Assembly (NCBI GenBank): GCA_916048095.2
Contig: OU696581.1
Location: 86,148-150,147, forward strand
Direction: 5' to 3'
Origin: Sacculina carcini
Taxonomy: Eukaryota > Arthropoda > Thecostraca > Sacculinidae
Length of the DNA: 64,000 bases
In this document: positions 1-9,072 of the stretch, one piece after another
How the letters are laid out: each line of letters begins with the position of its first letter
Position numbering within the stretch: the stretch's first letter is position 1
Position numbers and translations under genes: made by a program
The notes under the pieces: model-generated
Database searches by the model: none
Told to the model about the DNA's origin: nothing
The model's input: only the letters and a program-made list of their open reading frames with translations

Positions 1-344
1 CAGCAGACATACAGCACAGAAGACAACACAACATACAACACATTAAGACAACACAGCAGGCATACAACGACATACACTCAGATTGACAAATCACAACACA
101 ATTGACACACAATTACAAACCAGAAAACACAACATAACAGACACGCAAAGACATACACTCAAACAAATAGACAGAGAACACAACACAACAGAAACACAAA
201 CACAGATAACAGAGCTCAACACAACAACACACAGAGAGCATACAATGGAGAAACATACATACACAAGAACGGAAAACACACGCATGAAGCACATACACGT
301 AGAAGACAGAATTTGGAAACAATCAGACCATATATTCAGTACTA
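1..344. repeat. CA-rich low-complexity DNA
   Basis: The window opens in purine- and CA-rich low-complexity sequence (many ACAACAC, AACACA and CACACA runs). The reading frames through it are compositional artefacts (Thr/His-rich on one strand, Cys/Val-rich on the other). I see no gene here. Confidence 0.6.
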
Positions 345-545
345 ATATATACAATATTATTAAGACAGTAATAAGACTTAGTGAGAAAGAAATTTTTAGT
401 ATGTTTTTGAAAAGAGATAGAGATTTGATTGAGCGTATTGAGGGAGAAAGTCTATTGTAGATACGAGGTCCTAAGATAGAGAAACAAAGATTGTAGTGAG
501 AATGCCTAGAAGGAAAGGAAGGTTCAACTAGTAGAAAAGGATCGA
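345..545 (-). pseudogene. LINE reverse-transcriptase ORF, C-terminal fragment
   Basis: Read on the minus strand this stretch encodes a fragment with FPSRHSHYNLCFSILGPR followed by an IYNRLSP and SLSLFK pattern. That is the typical tail of CR1/Jockey-like non-LTR retrotransposon ORF2 (a 'GPRLWN-LP...SL-FK' region after the RT domain). A clearly related copy in the same orientation lies near 30.1-30.4 kb. Only the extreme C-terminus remains, so this is a dead 5'-truncated insertion. The assignment rests on the pattern and on the second copy, not on a database search. Confidence 0.6.
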
Positions 546-753
546 CACACATACACACACACTAGTAGACACATACTAGTAGACACACACACTGACATAC
601 ACACTGACACACACACACACACACACTGACACACACTGAAACACACACACTGATACACACACACACTGACACACACACACACACACTGACACACACACAC
701 ACTGACACACACACACACACACACACACACACTGACACACACACACGCAAGCA
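546..753. repeat. (CA)n/(CACTGA) microsatellite
   Basis: Imperfect CA repeat interrupted by ACTGACAC units. The ORFs through it are Cys/Val/Ser homopolymer-like artefacts. Confidence 0.85.
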
Positions 754-1161
754 TATACAGTAGAATGTATTGCTTATTTGCGTTATCGGATGAATCGATG
801 ATTGATGCGTGCTTATATTGCTGTATTCAGACATCATGTAAGACTAATTTAGACTAATAAATATGCATATGATTAAAAAAGCACATTTCAGTATTTTTGT
901 GGGTTCTAATTACTTCTAGGTATTATTGTTTTAAAATTATTTTGAGCTATATACTTCTTTTTTATTCAACCTGCTTTTCAGCGTTTTTGAAGCAATACAT
1001 TCGGACAAATTCTTAGGATATTTATAGTTGCTCTTGTTACAATAAGCACACACGCACACAAACACACACTCATGTTAGTTTAGTATTGTGTAACTATGTG
1101 CGTGTGGGTTCGAGCGACACGACATGTTCACAAACACAACATCAGCACAATGAATGCAGCC

Positions 1162-1297
1162 AGACTAGAATAAATACAACTAGACTGGTTAGACTGGAAT
1201 AAATACAGCTATACTGGAATAAATACAGCTATACTGGAATAAATACAGCTATACTGGAATAAATACAGCTAGACTGGAATAAATACAGCTATACTGG
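1162..1297. repeat. 20-bp tandem repeat, about 6 copies
   Basis: Units of the form ATACTGGAATAAATACAGCT repeat almost perfectly. The first units are more diverged (AGACTAGAATAAATACAACT), and one is truncated to AGACTGGTT. It has no coding potential. Confidence 0.9.
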
Positions 1298-1365
1298 CAC
1301 AATGAGAACATCTAAACCAGCATGCATCAGCTTCAGTGCAATTTGCCGTCCTTGCAGGGTAACAT

Positions 1366-1499
1366 ATCCGTGTGTGTGTTAGTGTGTGTGTCAGTGTGTG
1401 GGGTCGTGTGTGTGTGTGTGTCAGTACGTGTATGTGTGCGTGTGTGTGTGTCAGTACGTATGTGTGTGTGTGTGTGTGCTCGTGTGTGTATGTGTTTTA
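1366..1499. repeat. (TG)n microsatellite
   Basis: Imperfect TG repeat with TCAG, CGTA and GGGTCG interruptions. Confidence 0.85.
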
Positions 1500-1598
1500 A
1501 TTGATGAGTCATGCAACAGTAGCTACTATAATACACACTGTCGAGTAACTTGAAATGTTCACGCTCGAACAAAGAAAATCATCCGGCCAAATGATCCG

Positions 1599-1615
1599 TG
1601 CATGTGTGTGTATGT

Positions 1616-1654
<39 letters not shown>

Positions 1655-1709
1655 TGTGAGTGTGTATGTGTGTGTGTGTGTGTGAGTGTGTGTGTATGTG
1701 TGTGTGCGA
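1599..1709. repeat. (TG)n microsatellite
   Basis: TG repeat with TATG and GAG interruptions, followed about 25 bp later by a short CA tract on the same strand, so the two could fold back on each other. Confidence 0.85.
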
Positions 1710-2041
1710 ACTTCCGCGTTTGGCAGAGCATACACACAAACACACACACAAACACACACATACACGTGCACGCATGCATAAATGTTTGGAAGCAGCAGCA
1801 TTTGTGATGGTTTTGTCGTGACATTGTTGAGCTAAATCACGCCAGCAAATGTGAGATCAGCTGAATTCATCAGAGAACAGTGAGTGAACAGTCAGACGTG
1901 ATGGGACATGCACACAGACAGACACACATACTCAACGTGTCACAAAGAATGAATGAGAGTCGGAAATAAGTGCATGGACGATGATATATTGGGTGAAGTT
2001 TCTGTACGTAAAACTGTTTGTGTGTGTGTGTGTGTGAACAG

Positions 2042-2172
2042 AGCTCAGTATCAGTCAGTTCAGTTGGCTGAAGGCGTGACGTGTGAAGACTGTACTGTGA
2101 GGCTGTTGAGGAAGGCGAGTGAGTGGGGCAACAAGTACCGCTTCTGGAGCTGCGCAGACGTCGACATCGTTG
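2042..2172 (+). CDS. Exon of a putative AA15 lytic polysaccharide monooxygenase (chitin-binding type-4)
   Basis: A single internal exon: acceptor TG-repeat-GAACAG before 2042 and a strong donor TTG/GTGAGT at 2173. It encodes a peptide containing CEDCTVRLLRKASEWG and then KYRFWSCADVDI. The pattern C-x2-C-T-x-R-L-x-R-x-A-x-EWG...FWSCADV-I resembles, from memory, the C-terminal end of AA15/LPMO_10 proteins, which are secreted copper enzymes that oxidatively cleave chitin or cellulose. The active-site histidines would lie in upstream exons and are not in the window, so function cannot be confirmed. The exon starts with the last base of one codon and ends after the first base of another. I could not find the following exon; the next 10 kb hold an LTR element, satellite and a gap. 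Confidence 0.45.
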
Positions 2173-2641
2173 GTGAGTACCATCACTATTACTGCCCACC
2201 AGTACTGGATACCGGTACTTGACTTAGTGCCGGAATCGATACCGGCAATTGAATTCATATCATCAACAGCATATATTTGCTATGGCGCATTTCAATGACA
2301 AAAGCGCGAGATGATACAGATTAAGTGGAGTAGAATAATAACAAATAGAAAAACTCGTACACAGAACCAGGTATAAAAGTGCACGAATGAACATTAAGAA
2401 ACACTTACAAGACACAAAATAACATGGGCACAAAAGACTAATATACTATTGATCTAATATATGAGCCATGAGCAAGTATCATATAAGAAACAATCACATA
2501 TGGAGTGGAGAAACTTAAAGTGCAGTTATAGTGATAATGTCAATATTATACACAAGTGGGATCATAGAGAAGACTGCAAACTAAAACTAAAAATAAAAAT
2601 AAAAGAATCTATAAAATAAAACAAAAAGTTATATTATAAAC
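2173..2641. other. Intron or flank, AT-rich
   Basis: AT-rich sequence with no recognised feature. It contains a few CCGGTA/TACCGG motifs at 2205-2245 that may be an old repeat. The last five bases (TAAAC, 2637-2641) are the target-site duplication of the LTR element. Confidence 0.5.
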
Positions 2642-2664
2642 TGTAGTGTTATGTGCATGGAGTG

Positions 2665-2696
<32 letters not shown>

Positions 2697-2957
2697 ATTC
2701 GCGTTTGTGCTCCTGTTGTGTACTATGTTTGTATGTATGTATGTATGTACTAGTATGACTGACACGCCGTGAATTGTTCATGCCCGCGGCGGCGGCGAGT
2801 GACCGGCTCGCTGCTGATTGGTTGCTGCGGCGGGTGAGGCTTTGTGTGTGTGCGTGTGTGTTTGTGTGTCACGGTGTGAGCGAGGAGTCGTGTTGGTGGT
2901 TTGACGGTTGGAGGAGATACTGTGCTGTGCGAGTTGAGCGGCTGTGCGTTTATTACA
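2642..2957 (+). repeat. 5' LTR
   Basis: Starts TGTAGTGTTATG and ends GCGTTTATTACA. It contains a (TG)n run and a (TATG)n run near its start and a GC-rich segment (GCGGCGGCGGCGAG) in the middle. The copy at 6912-7229 is the same sequence with one extra TG unit. The target duplication TAAAC precedes it directly. Confidence 0.95.
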
Positions 2958-2972
2958 AGCTATTTCGGCATA

Positions 2973-3749
2973 ATGTCCAAGTCTGAGAGTGTTGCTCCTG
3001 GTGCGATGGCGTTTGACATCAAACTTATTCCGGAGTTCAGAGGCAATGATGATTGCTCCGTGTCTGAATGGTTCAGCAAGTTGCATTGGATATGCAGATT
3101 GTACAACGTTTCGTTTGTTGCTGCCGTCATCCCACTTCGACTCACAGGAAATGCATACCGAGTGTATGACCAGCTTTCGGATCAAAGCAAACTTGATGTG
3201 GATCAAGTTCAGCGAGCGTTGGTGAAGGCGTTCGAGGTCGATTCTTTTTCTGCTTATGATCAGCTGGTGACGCGTCGGCTACAGTCTAGAGAACCGGTTG
3301 ACGCGTATCTTGCGGATATAAAACGACTCGCTCAGCTCGCTGGTGGACTGCAGGAAGCAGCGATAAACAGCGCTTTCGTCCACGGTCTGCCCGACTACGT
3401 GCGTCGAACACTCCGTGCCAACGCTCGAATATCAGAAATGACCGTGTCTCAGCTGGTGGAGAGCGCTCGCGGAATATTGGCTGACGAAGAGGCCGCCATT
3501 GCAGGTATGTCTTGTTCCACCTCAGCGACGAGTGACCGCCATTGTGGCAGTTGTTCCTGTGTCAATGCCACCAAAGAACAGTCATTCAAATGCGCACAAA
3601 CGTGCAATCAGTTGAGTGAGAAAAGCCACAAGTCAAATACGCGTTATAATAGCCGTCATAAGCCGAGAAATGTTTACTGCTTTAAATGTGGCGTTAAAGG
3701 ACATTTTGCTGCACAATGTTCGGGAAACGGACAGCGAGAAGACGCGTGA
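2973..3749 (+). CDS. gag: Gag-like polyprotein with CCHC zinc knuckle
   Basis: A 258-residue ORF whose ATG lies 16 bases inside the 5' LTR boundary. An in-frame ATG further upstream lies within the LTR and would be an alternative start. The middle matches the retrotransposon Gag pattern (capsid-like helices, with the LTGNAYRVYDQL region near residue 60). The C-terminus carries a CCHC knuckle, CFKCGVKGHFAAQC (C-x2-C-x4-H-x4-C), expected to bind the element's RNA. The ORF ends at a TGA that falls inside the stem-loop of the predicted frameshift signal. Pol starts in the -1 frame. It is short for a gag, which is usual for small Ty3-like elements. Confidence 0.88.
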   Translation: MSKSESVAPGAMAFDIKLIPEFRGNDDCSVSEWFSKLHWICRLYNVSFVAAVIPLRLTGNAYRVYDQLSDQSKLDVDQVQRALVKAFEVDSFSAYDQLVTRRLQSREPVDAYLADIKRLAQLAGGLQEAAINSAFVHGLPDYVRRTLRANARISEMTVSQLVESARGILADEEAAIAGMSCSTSATSDRHCGSCSCVNATKEQSFKCAQTCNQLSEKSHKSNTRYNSRHKPRNVYCFKCGVKGHFAAQCSGNGQREDA

Positions 3750-6748
3750 GCGTCGGCGTCTTCTCGTTTGCCAATGACGCCTTACCCACGACACTCATGC
3801 GAGTAAATGATTGTGAGAAATCTGTACTCGTCGACTCAGGCTGTTCCAAGTGCATAATTCATCAGTCGTGTTGTGGTTCATGGGAACCATATGTTTGCAC
3901 TATTGTAACTGTAGACGGCACCAAGCATAGGAGTCTTGGCAGGACAATGGTATGCTTACAAAGTGCTGCTCATTCACCAAAATTTGTTGAAGCCATGGTT
4001 GTCAGCTTCAAACCGTTGAATTTTGAATTTGTGTTGGGTATGAATGGTATATCGTCCTACGGTGGTGTGTGCATCAGTGGCGAGGGTAATGTGAGACTTG
4101 GTGTGCATTGTGACGCTACAGCAAGAACTCAGTACACGGCTGGAGCGGCTGATGCTTCTGGTGGAATGCCGGGTAAACTGACCGACCTTGTCATTGAACG
4201 ACAAGACTTTACAGCAAAGTTCAGTGCTGACAAGAAACAGTGGACAGCTGCGTGGAAATGGGCAGACGGACGGCCACCAGGTGCTCTAAAAAACAAAGTT
4301 CGTGAATACGCCATGAAGCCCAGTGTTCGAATGGAATACCGTAGAGAAGTATTGGACTGGATCAAGCGTGGCTGGCTGCAACGATATGATGAACGAGAGC
4401 ACGGACCTGCGAAAGCGTTAATTCCCCTAATGGCTGTCGTTCAAAATAATAAGCACAAAACCAGGCCAGTCCTTGACTTCAGAGAGCTCAATGACTTCAT
4501 AAATCCATTCACTGCCAACAGTGACGTTTGTGCCGACAAAATTCGCCTGTGGAGACGTGTTGGAGGCAGTGCGGTGTTGATCGATTTGAGGAAGGCTTAC
4601 TTGCAAATCGCCGTGAGCTCCGACTTGTGGCCTTTTCAAACCGTCAATTTCGAGGGCCGCCGTTTTTGTCTCACTAGACTCGGATTCGGTCTCAATGTCG
4701 CCCCATTGGTGATGCAAGCCGTACTGGAGACTGTATTGAAACAGGACCCGACTGTGTTTCAGGGTACGTCTTCCTACATCGACGATGTGCTTGTGAACGC
4801 GAATGTCGTTGGTGTGGACAAGGTGGTTGCACACCTGGAAAAATACGGCCTCGTGTGCAAAGCTCCCGAGCGACTGCGAGACGGCGCTCGTGTCCTTGGT
4901 GTCAGAGTGGACAGCCATGGTCGTCATCTGCGTTGGCGCCGTGACAACTGTGTTGGTGACATACCGGATGTTCTCACACGGCGGAACGTGTTTTCAGTTT
5001 GTGGCAAACTGACAGGGCACATGCCAGTGTGTGGCTGGCTGCGTGTGGCGGCAGCATACATCAAGCGTCGAGCAAATGCTGCAACTGCAAGCTGGGATGA
5101 CAAGCTGCGTGACGGTGGAGAAGTCCGCAAAATGCTGGAGGAAATATTGGCCCGTGTGAAAGATGCTGATCCTGCAACTGGACGCTGGGATGTAGTTGAT
5201 GGAGACGCCACTGTTTGGACCGATGCTAGTTCATTGGCCATGGGTGCGGTATTGGAGATCGGCGGGTCAGTGATTGAAGACGGATGCTGGTTGCGCACTG
5301 AGGATGCGGCTCATATTAATATGGCGGAACTCGATGCTGCTGTCAAAGGTGTGAACCTGGCGCTTATTTGGAAGCTGAAAAAATTCCGTCTAGTTACTGA
5401 TTCCCGCACAGTCTTCCACTGGATAAGCAACGCATTGAGTGGGCAATCGAGGCTTCAAACAAAAGCCGCCAGTGAAATGCTTATTCGCAGGAGGTTGTCT
5501 GTTCTCACGTCTCTGGTGGCAGAGTACCAGTTGGACGTTAACGTCGCATTCGTCAGCTCAAGTTGCAATCTGGCGGACCAGCTGACTCGTGTGCCCACCG
5601 CCTGGCTGAGAAAGCAGCCTAATGCAGCCGTGTCAGTGGCAGCAGCAGCGACAGCACCGTGTACTTCACCGCATGATCCTCTCGCTGTCGTGCGAGCCGT
5701 GCATGAGGCCTCTGGTCACCCTGGTGTGAGGCGAACACTGTATTTCTCGAAGAAGAAAGACCCGTGTGTGAGCAGAAGGATGGCCCAAACGGTGGTGAGA
5801 AATTGTGATGCATGCCAGTCAGTTGATCCTGCTCCTGTGCGGTGGGCAGCAGGCAAGTTGCACGTAAAGCGCAACTGGCATCGTCTGGCCATCGACGTGA
5901 CGCACGCAGGGCTTCACCATTACCTCACTGTGATCGACTGTGGCCCGTCGCGATTCTCACTGTGGCGTCACCTGAGACAGCAAGACAGTGTGAATGTCAT
6001 CATGCAATTGGAGAACATTTTTTATGAGCGCGGTCCACCAGCGGAAGTTCTGGCCGATAACGCAACTGTGTTTCGCAGCGCTGCTTTCAGAAGCATGCTC
6101 GAAAAATGGGGTGTCAATTTGATTTTTCGGTGCGCATATGAGCCCACTGGAAATGCCATCGCTGAGCGCAGCCATCGCACCATCAAAACAATCGCTGCTA
6201 GGTCGAACTGCTCTGTATCGGAAGCTGTACATTGGTACAACATGACTCCAAAGGACAGCCGCACAGACAGTTCCGCGCCTGCCATGCAGATATATAAATA
6301 TCGCGTGCGGTCGCGGCCAATCCCGACGCCGCCACATTCTGGCAACGCTCAAGTTAACAACGCTTCTGTGCGCTGTAAGTTCAAACTTGGAGATGTTGTG
6401 TGGGTTCGGCAGCGAGGTGCAAGTTGTCACACCAGGTCACACATCGGCACTGTGACTGGTGTGACCTCTCAGCTCAGCGTCGAAGTCGACGGAGTGCCTC
6501 GTCACGTGAGAAGTCTGAGGCCGTGCAATCGACGCGTGGCTGTCAGTGTGCCGCCTGGTGTGCAGCAGCAGCAGCAGGAGGAAGAAGAACGTCGTCCGGC
6601 TCTCGTGACAGTTCCGCCTGCTGCAGTTCAGCCTGAAAGAGTTGTTGAACCGGTGCAGATGAGTGAACAACCGAATGACTTGCCTAGTCGCTCTGCTGTG
6701 CGTTTATTACGGGCCAATCCTGCGCCGCGTCAATTATTTCAATATTGA
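3716..6748 (+). CDS. pol: Pol polyprotein (PR-RT-RH-IN)
   Basis: About 1,000 codons open in the -1 frame relative to gag. The nominal ATG at 3716 is probably not used, because translation most likely enters at the slippery site 3722-3728. Domains in order (residues counted from 3716): aspartic protease with VDSGCSKC near 39-46; reverse transcriptase with the catalytic YIDD near 354-357; RNase H beginning at WTDASS near 500; integrase with HHCC zinc finger (HEASGHPG...NCDACQ) and catalytic D near 726, D near 780 and E near 817, the last two spaced D-x35-E. A basic C-terminal region follows integrase, then a Q/E-rich tail. No stops or frameshifts are seen, so it looks functional. It acts in the cytoplasmic virus-like particle (reverse transcription) and in the nucleus (integration). 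Confidence 0.92.
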   Translation: MFGKRTARRRVSVGVFSFANDALPTTLMRVNDCEKSVLVDSGCSKCIIHQSCCGSWEPYVCTIVTVDGTKHRSLGRTMVCLQSAAHSPKFVEAMVVSFKPLNFEFVLGMNGISSYGGVCISGEGNVRLGVHCDATARTQYTAGAADASGGMPGKLTDLVIERQDFTAKFSADKKQWTAAWKWADGRPPGALKNKVREYAMKPSVRMEYRREVLDWIKRGWLQRYDEREHGPAKALIPLMAVVQNNKHKTRPVLDFRELNDFINPFTANSDVCADKIRLWRRVGGSAVLIDLRKAYLQIAVSSDLWPFQTVNFEGRRFCLTRLGFGLNVAPLVMQAVLETVLKQDPTVFQGTSSYIDDVLVNANVVGVDKVVAHLEKYGLVCKAPERLRDGARVLGVRVDSHGRHLRWRRDNCVGDIPDVLTRRNVFSVCGKLTGHMPVCGWLRVAAAYIKRRANAATASWDDKLRDGGEVRKMLEEILARVKDADPATGRWDVVDGDATVWTDASSLAMGAVLEIGGSVIEDGCWLRTEDAAHINMAELDAAVKGVNLALIWKLKKFRLVTDSRTVFHWISNALSGQSRLQTKAASEMLIRRRLSVLTSLVAEYQLDVNVAFVSSSCNLADQLTRVPTAWLRKQPNAAVSVAAAATAPCTSPHDPLAVVRAVHEASGHPGVRRTLYFSKKKDPCVSRRMAQTVVRNCDACQSVDPAPVRWAAGKLHVKRNWHRLAIDVTHAGLHHYLTVIDCGPSRFSLWRHLRQQDSVNVIMQLENIFYERGPPAEVLADNATVFRSAAFRSMLEKWGVNLIFRCAYEPTGNAIAERSHRTIKTIAARSNCSVSEAVHWYNMTPKDSRTDSSAPAMQIYKYRVRSRPIPTPPHSGNAQVNNASVRCKFKLGDVVWVRQRGASCHTRSHIGTVTGVTSQLSVEVDGVPRHVRSLRPCNRRVAVSVPPGVQQQQQEEEERRPALVTVPPAAVQPERVVEPVQMSEQPNDLPSRSAVRLLRANPAPRQLFQY
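3722..3767 (+). promoter_or_regulatory. -1 programmed ribosomal frameshift signal
   Basis: The heptamer GGGAAAC (3722-3728) is in the correct phase for slippage (zero frame ..G GGA AAC). After a 5-nt spacer comes a 12-bp stem, 3734-3745 pairing with 3756-3767 (11 Watson-Crick pairs plus one terminal G-U), closing a 10-nt loop that holds part of the gag stop region. Loop bases 3750-3754 can also pair with 3776-3780 (GCGTC with GACGC), giving a possible H-type pseudoknot. This matches the classical arrangement for making Gag-Pol. Confidence 0.85.
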
Positions 6749-6911
6749 TGTTCATGCTATTGTGTGAGTGCGTGTGAGTATGCATGTTTGAGTGCGTGTT
6801 CAGTCGATACGCATTCGTCATTGTTATTGTCATTCGTCATACAATGGCGTTTCCACTTTACCGCATCTTGTAGATTTATACGTTTAGTTGGCTCTTGAAG
6901 CCAGGTGTGCA
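6749..6911 (+). other. LTR element 3' untranslated region
   Basis: About 160 bp of TG-rich non-coding sequence between pol and the 3' LTR. The bases just before the LTR (GAAGCCAGGTGTGCA) do not form a convincing polypurine tract. Confidence 0.6.
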
Positions 6912-6934
6912 TGTAGTGTTATGTGCATGGAGTG

Positions 6935-6969
<35 letters not shown>

Positions 6970-7229
6970 TTCGCGTTTGTGCTCCTGTTGTGTACTATGT
7001 TTGTATGTATGTATGTATGTACTAGTATGACTGACACGCCGTGAATTGTTCATGCCCGCGGCGGCGGCGAGTGACCGGCTCGCTGCTGATTGGTTGCTGC
7101 GGCGGGTGAGGCTTTGTGTGTGTGCGTGTGTGTTTGTGTGTCACGGTGTGAGCGAGGAGTCGTGTTGGTGGTTTGACGGTTGGAGGAGATACTGTGCTGT
7201 GCGAGTTGAGCGGCTGTGCGTTTATTACA
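6912..7229 (+). repeat. 3' LTR
   Basis: Same sequence as 2642-2957 with one additional TG unit. Followed immediately by the target duplication TAAAC at 7230-7234. Confidence 0.95.
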
Positions 7230-7425
7230 TAAACTTATATAAAATTGAATATGAAATAAAATAATATAATATCGGTTATTGTTTTAGCATCGATATCGGT
7301 AGAATATTTGATAGCGGAATTAAAATCAGCGTGTTAATTGGATAATCATGATAGTTATACGGGTAATTGCCCAAGTAATACGAATTCATTACAAACCGGG
7401 CAATATTAAAACAGTGAATACCAGT

Positions 7426-7465
7426 TGTAATCACAAATTGCATACAAATACAATTTGTGATTACA
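7426..7465. repeat. Perfect 15-bp inverted repeat
   Basis: TGTAATCACAAATTG at 7426-7440 and its exact reverse complement at 7451-7465, separated by a 10-base loop. It may be a transposon relic or a cruciform-forming site. No ORF is associated. Confidence 0.8.
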
Positions 7466-7542
7466 GGTCGGTGGATGGTGTCGTGTCAGTACGTAATTCC
7501 ATTATTTTGCTCCAACTGATAATGATTGATGGAACATCAAGT

Positions 7543-8197
7543 ATGTCTGTGATTCTGTACTTGCCTGTGATTATGTACTTGTCTGTGATTCTGTACTTGT
7601 CTGTGATTATGTACTTGTCTGTGATTCTGTACTTGTCTGTGATTCTGTACTTGTCTGTGATTCTGTACTTGTCTGTGATTCTGTACTTTTCTGTGATTCT
7701 GTACTTGTCTGTGATTCTGTACTTGTCTGTGATTCTGTACTTGTCTGTGATTCTGTACTTGTCTGTGATTCTGTACTTGTCTGTGATTCTGTACTTGTCT
7801 GTGATTCTGTACTTGTCTGTGATTCTGTACTTGTCTGTGATTCTGTACTTGTCTGTGATTCTGTACTTGTCTGTGATTCTGTACTTGTCTGTGATTCTGT
7901 ACTTGTCTGTGATTCTGTACTTGTCTGTGATTCTGTACTTGTCTGTGATTCTGTACTTGTCTGTGATTCTGTACTTGTCTGTGATTCTGTACTTGTCTGT
8001 GATTCTGTACTTGTCTGTGATTCTGTACTTGTCTGTGATTCTGTACTTGTCTGTGATTCTGTACTTGCCTGTGATTATGTACTTGTCTGTGATTCTGTAC
8101 TTGTCTGTGATTCTGTACTTGTCTGTGATTCTGTACTTGTCTGTGATTCTGTACTTGCCTGTGATTCTGTACTTGTCTGTGAGTCTGTACTTGTCTG
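7543..8197. repeat. 18-bp satellite array (about 36 copies) abutting a gap
   Basis: Head-to-tail copies of TCTGTGATTCTGTACTTG with few substitutions (TGCCTG, GATTATG, CTTTTC variants). Because 18 is a multiple of 3 all frames stay open, giving long repetitive ORFs that are not genes. The array runs straight into a 500-N gap, so its true length is unknown. Confidence 0.95.
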
Positions 8198-8697
8198 NNN
8201 NNNNNNNNNNNNNNNNNNNNNNNNNNNNNNNNNNNNNNNNNNNNNNNNNNNNNNNNNNNNNNNNNNNNNNNNNNNNNNNNNNNNNNNNNNNNNNNNNNNN
8301 NNNNNNNNNNNNNNNNNNNNNNNNNNNNNNNNNNNNNNNNNNNNNNNNNNNNNNNNNNNNNNNNNNNNNNNNNNNNNNNNNNNNNNNNNNNNNNNNNNNN
8401 NNNNNNNNNNNNNNNNNNNNNNNNNNNNNNNNNNNNNNNNNNNNNNNNNNNNNNNNNNNNNNNNNNNNNNNNNNNNNNNNNNNNNNNNNNNNNNNNNNNN
8501 NNNNNNNNNNNNNNNNNNNNNNNNNNNNNNNNNNNNNNNNNNNNNNNNNNNNNNNNNNNNNNNNNNNNNNNNNNNNNNNNNNNNNNNNNNNNNNNNNNNN
8601 NNNNNNNNNNNNNNNNNNNNNNNNNNNNNNNNNNNNNNNNNNNNNNNNNNNNNNNNNNNNNNNNNNNNNNNNNNNNNNNNNNNNNNNNNNNNNNNNN
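8198..8697. other. Assembly gap (500 N)
   Basis: Exactly 500 undetermined bases, probably a placeholder length. The satellite on its left is the likely cause. Confidence 0.99.
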
Positions 8698-8938
8698 GAC
8701 ACAATGCGTCAAGTGCAAGGTCTCACTTCACCCATAGCAACTGGTACCCATTGGTGGGTGGTAGGGGTAACATAAGGGTGAATTTACTGATCTTGTCCTA
8801 TTGCGTGGTATGGTTCCAACTCGAACACTCACGTAAACATAACACAACACGCTTCTTGTTATCGTTAATTATCATTTTTCGCCATCATTTACTCTACTTT
8901 TTAAGTAATTATTGATTTTACATTTATTTATTTCTAAT

Positions 8939-9072
8939 TACCATTTACTGCTGGGTGGACAGGGACTGTTGGATTATACAATGCACTCAAGGAAACTTTC
9001 CTCTGCCGAGTTTCGAACCACGGACCTCCCGCTTGTGAGGCGGGTGTGCTGACAACTACACCACGCAGTCCA
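8939..9072 (-). mobile_element. tRNA-Val-derived SINE, 3'-truncated copy
   Basis: On the minus strand the copy begins with a tRNA-like head (CTGCGTGGTGTAGTTG as A box region, anticodon-arm CCTCACAAGCGGG, B box GGTTCGAAACTC) and continues into the shared body ending near CCACCCAGCAGTAAATGG. The related copies at 20508-20838 and 52354-52682 extend about 200 bp further, so this one lacks the tail half. Confidence 0.8.

Larger units (their letters stand above)
754..2041. other. Gene-free stretch upstream of LPMO-like exon
   Basis: Apart from the tandem repeats listed separately I see no coding exon, RNA gene or recognisable transposon here. If the exon at 2042-2172 belongs to a plus-strand gene, this is intron. 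A GT-rich tract runs directly into its acceptor. Confidence 0.5.
2642..7229 (+). mobile_element. Complete Ty3/gypsy-like LTR retrotransposon
   Basis: A full element bounded by direct LTRs (2642-2957 and 6912-7229) that begin TG and end CA, flanked by a perfect 5-bp duplication TAAAC at 2637-2641 and 7230-7234. Internal order is gag, then protease, reverse transcriptase, RNase H and integrase in one pol frame. This order fits Ty3/gypsy and BEL; YIDD, the HHCC zinc finger and the D-x35-E integrase favour a Ty3/gypsy lineage. Both frames are open and the LTRs differ, as far as I can see by eye, only by one TG unit inside a microsatellite. The insertion is therefore recent and possibly still mobile. 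No env-like ORF follows pol. No tRNA primer-binding site starting TGG is visible after the 5' LTR, and no clean polypurine tract before the 3' LTR. Confidence 0.93.

Noticed and set aside
7543..8197. Regular array resembling a CRISPR
   Set aside because: Units are head-to-tail without unique spacers, and the genome is an animal's.
7348..8775. 475-codon ORF of SVILYL repeats running through the gap
   Set aside because: It is an 18-bp satellite with all frames open plus 500 N; no start context, splice signal or domain.
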